Shown here piece by piece: positions 58,988 to 64,000 of a stretch of DNA of 64,000 nucleotides. Every line of letters starts with the position of its first letter. Position 1 is the first letter of the stretch. Made by a program: the position numbers and the translations under genes. Origin of the DNA: Dryas octopetala (lineage: Eukaryota; Streptophyta; Magnoliopsida; Rosales; Rosaceae); contig OY992836.1 in the NCBI GenBank assembly GCA_963921425.1, forward strand, positions 5,905,825 to 5,969,824. The letters run 5' to 3'. The notes beneath the pieces were generated by a model. That model saw nothing but the letters and a program-made list of their open reading frames with translations, searched no databases and had not been told where the DNA came from.

Positions 58988-59420
58988 AAAGGGTAGGACT
59001 ATATTGTTGTGCCTGCATGCAGATACTTTTGGTAAATGCACAATCTTTACAGAGATGATCTATGGACATACGGACAAAAAAAGAAAAGATCTGTGGACTT
59101 AATCCACACGTACGTGACAGAACATGCAGTTCAACAAAAGTGTTGAAACACCCAATTTGATCATTAGTTGCAAAGGGTTATATAAGAGCAACCAGCTGAA
59201 AAGTTATGCTGCAGGCATCTTATCTAAATTCCATAAGTCATGTGAAAAGAGGATCGAGCCCATTTAGTGCCTTGCCCCAAATCAACTTGTAACCAGGAAC
59301 ATGATTTAACTGTGTTCCAAATAAATTCATCATCTTCAGTCTTCACTAAAATTTTACTAAATTGACTTATATAAATAATAATTTTTTGAACATCATCAAT
59401 AAGAATCACATTTTAGATTG
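58988..59420 (-). pseudogene. LINE zf-RVT remnant, second copy
   Basis: Homologous to 6897-7420 but further broken by small indels (for example near 59168 and 59253), so the long frame of unit 1 is lost. Confidence 0.6.
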
Positions 59421-59714
59421 CAGCCATCTTGCTGGATTCAATGTATTATTTCTTTTCAGGAATCTAACAAAAGACAATATAATAGAAAGAGAAGGATCTA
59501 GTTGAGCATCCAGAAATTTATCTAATAACTATACCGACAATATTCCATCACATTCCCACAAACAGAATATCTCTAGCAGACAAAATATTCTACCAAATGC
59601 CATTATTACAATAAATATTTACATTTACTATAATCAATATTCTTTTTGATTCCCTAATACATGTCATAAATAGATATTTCTTATCAATGAAATTTCAACT
59701 AAAAAATAATATAT
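59421..59714. other. AT-rich flank with empty TRIM site
   Basis: Matches 7421-7650 joined to 8020-8040. ATAAA at 59666-59670 is the unoccupied target of the TRIM. No gene. Confidence 0.7.
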
Positions 59715-60004
59715 ATATATACATATTAAAAAAAAGTTTTGCAACGAACAGGTAGTTGCAATAATCGTCGCAACGCATTATAAATTAATTGAAAAAATCG
59801 GTTTCCAAAATAAATAATCTATAATGCAATGCAAAAAAATTTTCGTAAGAGGAGTGAACTTTTGTCGCAATGCATTTTTGTGACACCAATTTTCTCACAA
59901 TTGTATTATCACATCTTAATTTTAAAAAATTTTAAAAAAATATTGAACCCATAATACGACAAAAATTTCGACACAAATTACTTTTATACTTGTCACAAAG
60001 TTGT
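59715..60004. mobile_element. CACTA-end remnant, truncated
   Basis: Homologous to 8060-8350 with the same TGCGAC-type motifs, cut off before the TAGTG terminus where the next unit's flank begins. Confidence 0.55.
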
Positions 60005-60285
60005 ATTTGCATGGACTTTTTATATATGTCCAAAAGACCAAATCATCAAACTTTAGTTAGCAATTGCCAATTGACTTGTATGCATTTGATCTCATTTATA
60101 GAAAGTTGATGGCTAGCTCACTATTTTCATTTAGAGCCGTGAAAGAAAAATATGAACAAGATTCTCGAATGCAATTTCTAACCAATGGTTAATTTCCATC
60201 TTAGATATAAAAAAAAAATGAATTTATCAACTAAATGAAGACATTTTTTTTTTTTGGCCAAGTAAATGAAGACATTTGTAAGTGC
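60005..60285 (+). other. Upstream flank of a further monooxygenase unit
   Basis: Matches 910-1130 and 14820-14930 (AAACTTTAGTTAG...GAAAGTTGATGGC...GAGCCGTGAAAG), which always precede a monooxygenase gene. It is closer to the copy-2 flank (GAGCCGTG, GAACAAGATTCTC). Cut by copia-C at about 60285. Confidence 0.75.
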
Positions 60286-62342
60286 TAGGATTCAGACCAT
60301 GCTAACTCAGCATCTGTGATAGCCAAGGCCCGATACTCTGCCTCTGTGGAAGAGTGTGACACAGTAGGCTGGAGTCTAGAACACCATGAAATGGGATTGG
60401 CACCAAGAAAAATAATATATCCTGAAGTTGATCTTCGTTCATCTGGCTCACCTCCCCAATCAGCATCATTAAATGCATTCAATTCCAATGGACCAGGTCG
60501 ATAAGAGATCCCATAGTCAAGAGTACCCTTAAGATATCTTAAGATCCGTTGAACAGCTTTATAATGCAAGTCAGTGGGTGCATGCATAAACTGACACACT
60601 GTGTTGACAGAATAAGCTATGTCTGGGCGAGTGAATGTGAGATATTGTAAACCTCCAACCAAACTACGAAACTTTGTGGGATCAGAAAGAGGATGACCTG
60701 CATGTTTAAGCAATTTCACATGAGGGAGGCAGGGAGATGCACAAGGTTTACAATCAGACATGCCAGCTTTAGCAAGAAGATCCTTTGCATATTTTTCTTG
60801 ATTGACAAATATCCCTGCATAAGAAGATTGAACATGCAACCCAAGGAAATAGCTCAATGCACCTAAGTCCTTCATATCAAATTCTGAAGAGAGCTGATCA
60901 ATAATAGATTGGACAACTGTTTCATCATTCCCAGTCAGAATTATGTCATCAAAATATAGAAGAAGAATAACAATAGTTTGATTTTGACATCGAACAAACA
61001 AAGAAGGATCAGTGACCGAAGCCTTGAAACCCAAACCTGGTAGGTGACTAGTAAACTTCTCATTCCAAGCTCTTGGTGCTTGTTTGAGACCATAGAGAGA
61101 CTTCTCAAGTTTGCAGACAAACTGAGGGTAAGCCGGATCAATAAAGCCTTGAGGTTGAGCCATATAGACCTCTTCATGCAGTATCCCATGGAGAAAAGCA
61201 TTTGTAACATCAAGTTGTCTTAATGGCCAATGAAACTGAGCAGCCAAAGCCAAAATAATGCGCACCGTGGAATGTTTTACTACAGGGCTAAACATTTCCT
61301 CAAAATCAAGACCTGCTTCTTGACTAAAACCTTGAGCCACAAGCCTTGCTTTATGTCTAGCAATAGTACCATCAGGATGTCTTTTAAGCTTGTAAACCCA
61401 TTTACAACCCACAAGATTTTTATGAGGAGGCAAAGGCACCAACTTCCATGTCCCTTGTTTTTGTAAAGCCTGAAACTCCTCAAGCATGGCCTGTTGCCAT
61501 TCAGGAACGCGAGAAGCTGAACCAAAAGACCTAGGTTCCTGCTGAGATAAGTCAATAGTAGGAGATGCAGTGAAAGCCTTAGGTTTGGAGATGCCAGACT
61601 TTGAGCGAGTTGTCATGGAATGAGTATTGAGTGTTGATGGAGCAATTGGTAAAACAACCTCAAGAGTTGGAAGAGGCTGGAGAATAGGATCTGAACCGAT
61701 TGTATCTGAAATTGGTGATGATGAACCAGAAGAAGGACTTGGTGATAAGGCAGGGACAAGCACAGGTGGAGGTGATACTGAAGTAGCAGAGTCATGAGTA
61801 GTAGAAAGTGCAGCAGTATTAGAGCTAGAAGAAATTGGGTTTGCTGGTGGTGTACACATAGGAGGAAGAATGGACAAAACAATAGGAGTAGGAGAAGATG
61901 ATGGAGTAGGAGAACAAGATGAAAAATGTTGATATGGAAATAAATGTTCATCAAAATACACATGGCGAGACAAATAGGTCTTAGAAGAATGATGATCAAA
62001 ACAAAGAAATCCTTTGTAACCAAATACATAGCCTAAGAAAATACATTGTGTGGTTTTGGCTTGAAGTTTATTGGTGTTATATGGTTTAAGAAGAGGATAG
62101 CATGCACATCCGAAAACCTTAAGAAAATCAAGAGCCGGAAGATGACCAAACAAAGATTCATAGGGTGATTTGTGAGAAAACAATCTGATTGGCATCCTAT
62201 TAATAAGAAAAACAGCTGTGGCACAGGCATGATACCAAAATTTATGAGGCAAGAAAGCTATATGCAAAAGAGTAAGGGCGGTTTCAACGATATGTCTATT
62301 CTTTCTTTCAGCTAACCCATTTTGCTCCGGGTATGAGGACAA
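60285..62342 (-). pseudogene. Copia-C integrase C-terminus, RT and partial RNase H
   Basis: A 685-codon frame from the YPEQNGLAERKNRHIVETAL integrase region through the Pro/Ser-rich linker (NTHSMTTRSKSGISKPK), RT (WKLVPLPPHKNLVGCKWVYK; the active site reads YFDD, a natural-looking variant of YVDD, near 60950) and RNase H (DADWGGEPDERRSTSGY, STEAEYRALAITDAELAW), then SES-stop. Roughly the last 80 residues of RNase H are missing. The frame itself is undisturbed. Confidence 0.88.
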
Positions 62343-62758
62343 GAAAGATAGTGAACAATGCCATGACTTGCTAAAAAGGATTGAAAGACCTTACTTGTGT
62401 ACTCTCCTCCACCATCAGATTGTAAAATTTTAATAGAGGCAGAAAATTGATTGGAAACATAAGAATGAAACTTCACAAAAAGAGAAAACACATCTGATTT
62501 ATTGATCATGGGAAAAAGCCATGTGAATCGTGTACATTCGTCAATGAACATGACATAGTACCTAAAACCTTGAACAGAAACACAAGGGGAAGGACCCCAC
62601 ACATCTGTATGTATGACCTGAAAAGGAATAGAAGACCTGGAACTAGACAAATGAAAAGGTTGTTTTGACATTTTGCCTTGCAGACAGTATTTACAAAGAT
62701 GTGGTGTAGAATCCTTGGAGAACAAAATGTTAGACTTTTGAAGAGCTTGAGCAACCAC
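62312..62758 (-). pseudogene. Copia-C integrase core, frameshifted from the rest
   Basis: Contains CKYCLQGKMSKQPFHLSSSR (end of the HHCC finger), VIHTDVWGPSPCVSVQGFRY and FIDECTRFTWLFPM, and ILQSDGGGEYTSKVF with two core Asp residues. A one-base loss near 62330 turns HTPEQNG into HTRSKMG and ends the frame, separating it from the downstream integrase part. Confidence 0.85.
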
Positions 62759-62845
62759 CTCATTACTGGGATGTCCAAGTCTTCGATGCCAAATGTCACA
62801 ATTGACTGTATGACCTAACAGTGCAGAAGGAGAAGAAAAATGGGA

Positions 62846-63916
62846 CTAAGAAGGAAGACGAGATGGAAGAGAACTAGGAATGAGATATAGACCATGACTA
62901 CTCAGACCTTTGAAAAGTATCCTCCCTATGAGCTTGTCCTGCACATAAAAAGAAGTCTCATCAAACACAAAACGACAGTGATTATCTTTGCAAAGCTGAT
63001 AAACAGAGAGCAAATTGGCAGACAACTTGGGAACATGAAAAACGTGTGACAAATGAAAAGTACGATTCTGTGGAGTGAGAGATGTATAACCAATATTCTG
63101 AACACTAAGAGCTTCACCACTACCAACTATTACTGTCTCAGAACCGTGGAAATGGGCAGCAGCTTGAAGATGACTTAAATCTGAAGTCATGTGGTTTGTA
63201 GCCCCAGTATTAGTAAGCCAAAACTCAGGAGCAGAAGGTGTCACAGAGGCAGTCATAGCAGCAAGATTGGAAGATGGAGGCTGGCCTTGATAAGCAAAAT
63301 TGGTCCGATGATAACAATCTACAGCTATATGGCCCTTCTTTCCACAAATTTGACACTGCTCAACCGAACCAGTAGGTGGTTGATTAACAGGAGGTTGCCA
63401 TTGCTCAGAATAAGAGGGTTTCTGATAGCATGTGTGAATGGTATGTCCTCTCTTTCCACAGAAATGACAAACTGGTACAGAACCATGAGAAGGAGAAGCC
63501 CCAAGCAAACCAGAAGGAGAATATCGACCACTATTACCATAACCATTGCCATTAGAAAAACGATTACCCCCAGCAGCATTATTATAGAAGTTCCTGCCAC
63601 CATGGCCATTAAAATTCCTACCTCGCCCCCTGGGCCTTGAATGAGAATTAAAGGACTGACCAGACCCATTAGTACTGGGATTAAAAGATACACCACCATG
63701 AGAAACATAACCAATAGAACCACCAGAAGAGAAACCAACAGGAGGAACATGGCCAGGAATAGACTGGAAACCAGGAGGAACAACATAATTCGGCATACCA
63801 ACCATAGAAGGAGAAAAAAAAAAAAGGAAATATACCATGAGACTGAACAACACCATCAAAGGGATTAGGAGCAGTGGAACTGGAGCCAATATATGAACTA
63901 GAACCAATAGACACAA
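62846..63916 (-). pseudogene. Copia-C gag C-terminus and protease with active-site change
   Basis: Two zinc knuckles, CHFCGKRGHTIHTC and CQICGKKGHIAVDC, follow a Gly/Asn/Arg-rich stretch. The protease reads FWLTNTGATNHMTSD (codon AAT near 63210), where DTGA with a catalytic Asp is the family norm. The frame stops at 62846 before integrase. A further gag piece in another frame (63681-63995, MAQTPGMVPSQSTVFGYSLP) shows a shift near 63815, at an A-run. Confidence 0.85.
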
Positions 63917-64000
63917 TAGGTGAACTCAAAGAAGGAAGACTATAACCAAAAACAGTAGATTGTGAGGGCACCATACCAGGAGTCTGAGCCATCATAGCAG

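Larger units (their letters stand above)
60285..64000 (-). mobile_element. Copia-C, Ty1/copia element, truncated at its 3' end and by the window edge
   Basis: Minus strand: gag at the right edge, then protease, integrase, RT and RNase H up to 60285, where it stops within RNase H. No LTR is visible in the window. Distinct in sequence from copia-A and copia-B. Confidence 0.88.

Noticed and set aside
61613..62029. Leu-rich 138-codon minus-strand frame that looks like a membrane protein
   Set aside because: It is a shifted reading of the Pro/Ser-rich copia-C linker. The hydrophobicity comes from CT-rich codons.
1..64000. CRISPR arrays, defence islands, operons, tRNA or rRNA genes
   Set aside because: No such signals; all regular repeats are microsatellites, a minisatellite, LTRs or element-internal arrays of a plant genome.

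Overview
The window is plant nuclear DNA, most likely from a eudicot. The evidence is GT-AG introns in AT-rich genes, plant-type Ty1/copia and Ty3/gypsy (Tat clade) retrotransposons, CACTA, hAT and MULE-type DNA elements, and captured pieces of plant genes. I see no rRNA, tRNA, CRISPR or bacterial-type operon. The species cannot be read from the sequence.

The backbone is a tandem array of a five-exon FAD-dependent monooxygenase gene (UbiH/PHBH fold, plant MO1/MO2-like), all on the + strand. Copy 1 (1453-3638, 416 aa), copy 3 (27349-29373, 409 aa) and copy 4 (37253-51632, 418 aa) have complete frames with conserved splice sites. Copy 2 (about 14558-15810) is a broken remnant. A further upstream-flank remnant at 60005-60285 suggests another unit beyond the right edge. 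Each unit carries a 3'-truncated, minus-strand copia (copia-A) upstream of the gene: 1-598, 17490-26535 and 32720-36443.

Layout: 1-598 copia-A end; 600-8490 gene copy 1 and its downstream block (deleted mini-copia, copia fragment, CACTA MITE, LINE remnant, 364-bp TRIM); 8500-9120 minisatellite; 9122-14261 a Pack-CACTA-like element carrying plant gene fragments; 14540-15810 gene copy 2; 15811-17490 a shared block with a MULE MITE; 17490-26535 copia-A split by copia-B (19870-25195); 26600-29373 gene copy 3; 29785-30947 a MULE-type element with a nested hAT MITE; 31036-36443 the shared block and copia-A again; 36540-51632 gene copy 4, whose first intron holds a 12.2-kb Tat-type gypsy element (37602-49784); 51640-60004 the same downstream block as copy 1, with a CACTA element (54588-58443) nested in the MITE; 60285-64000 a truncated minus-strand copia (copia-C).

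Because the units are near-identical, they supply empty sites that date insertions. The gypsy, the TRIM, copia-B and the large CACTA each sit inside a sequence that exists uninterrupted in another unit, with clean target-site duplications. The most unusual object is the gypsy element. It has dual RNase H domains and a three-exon gene antisense to its own pol, with its own TATA box. That antisense gene is co-oriented with the monooxygenase gene whose intron it occupies.
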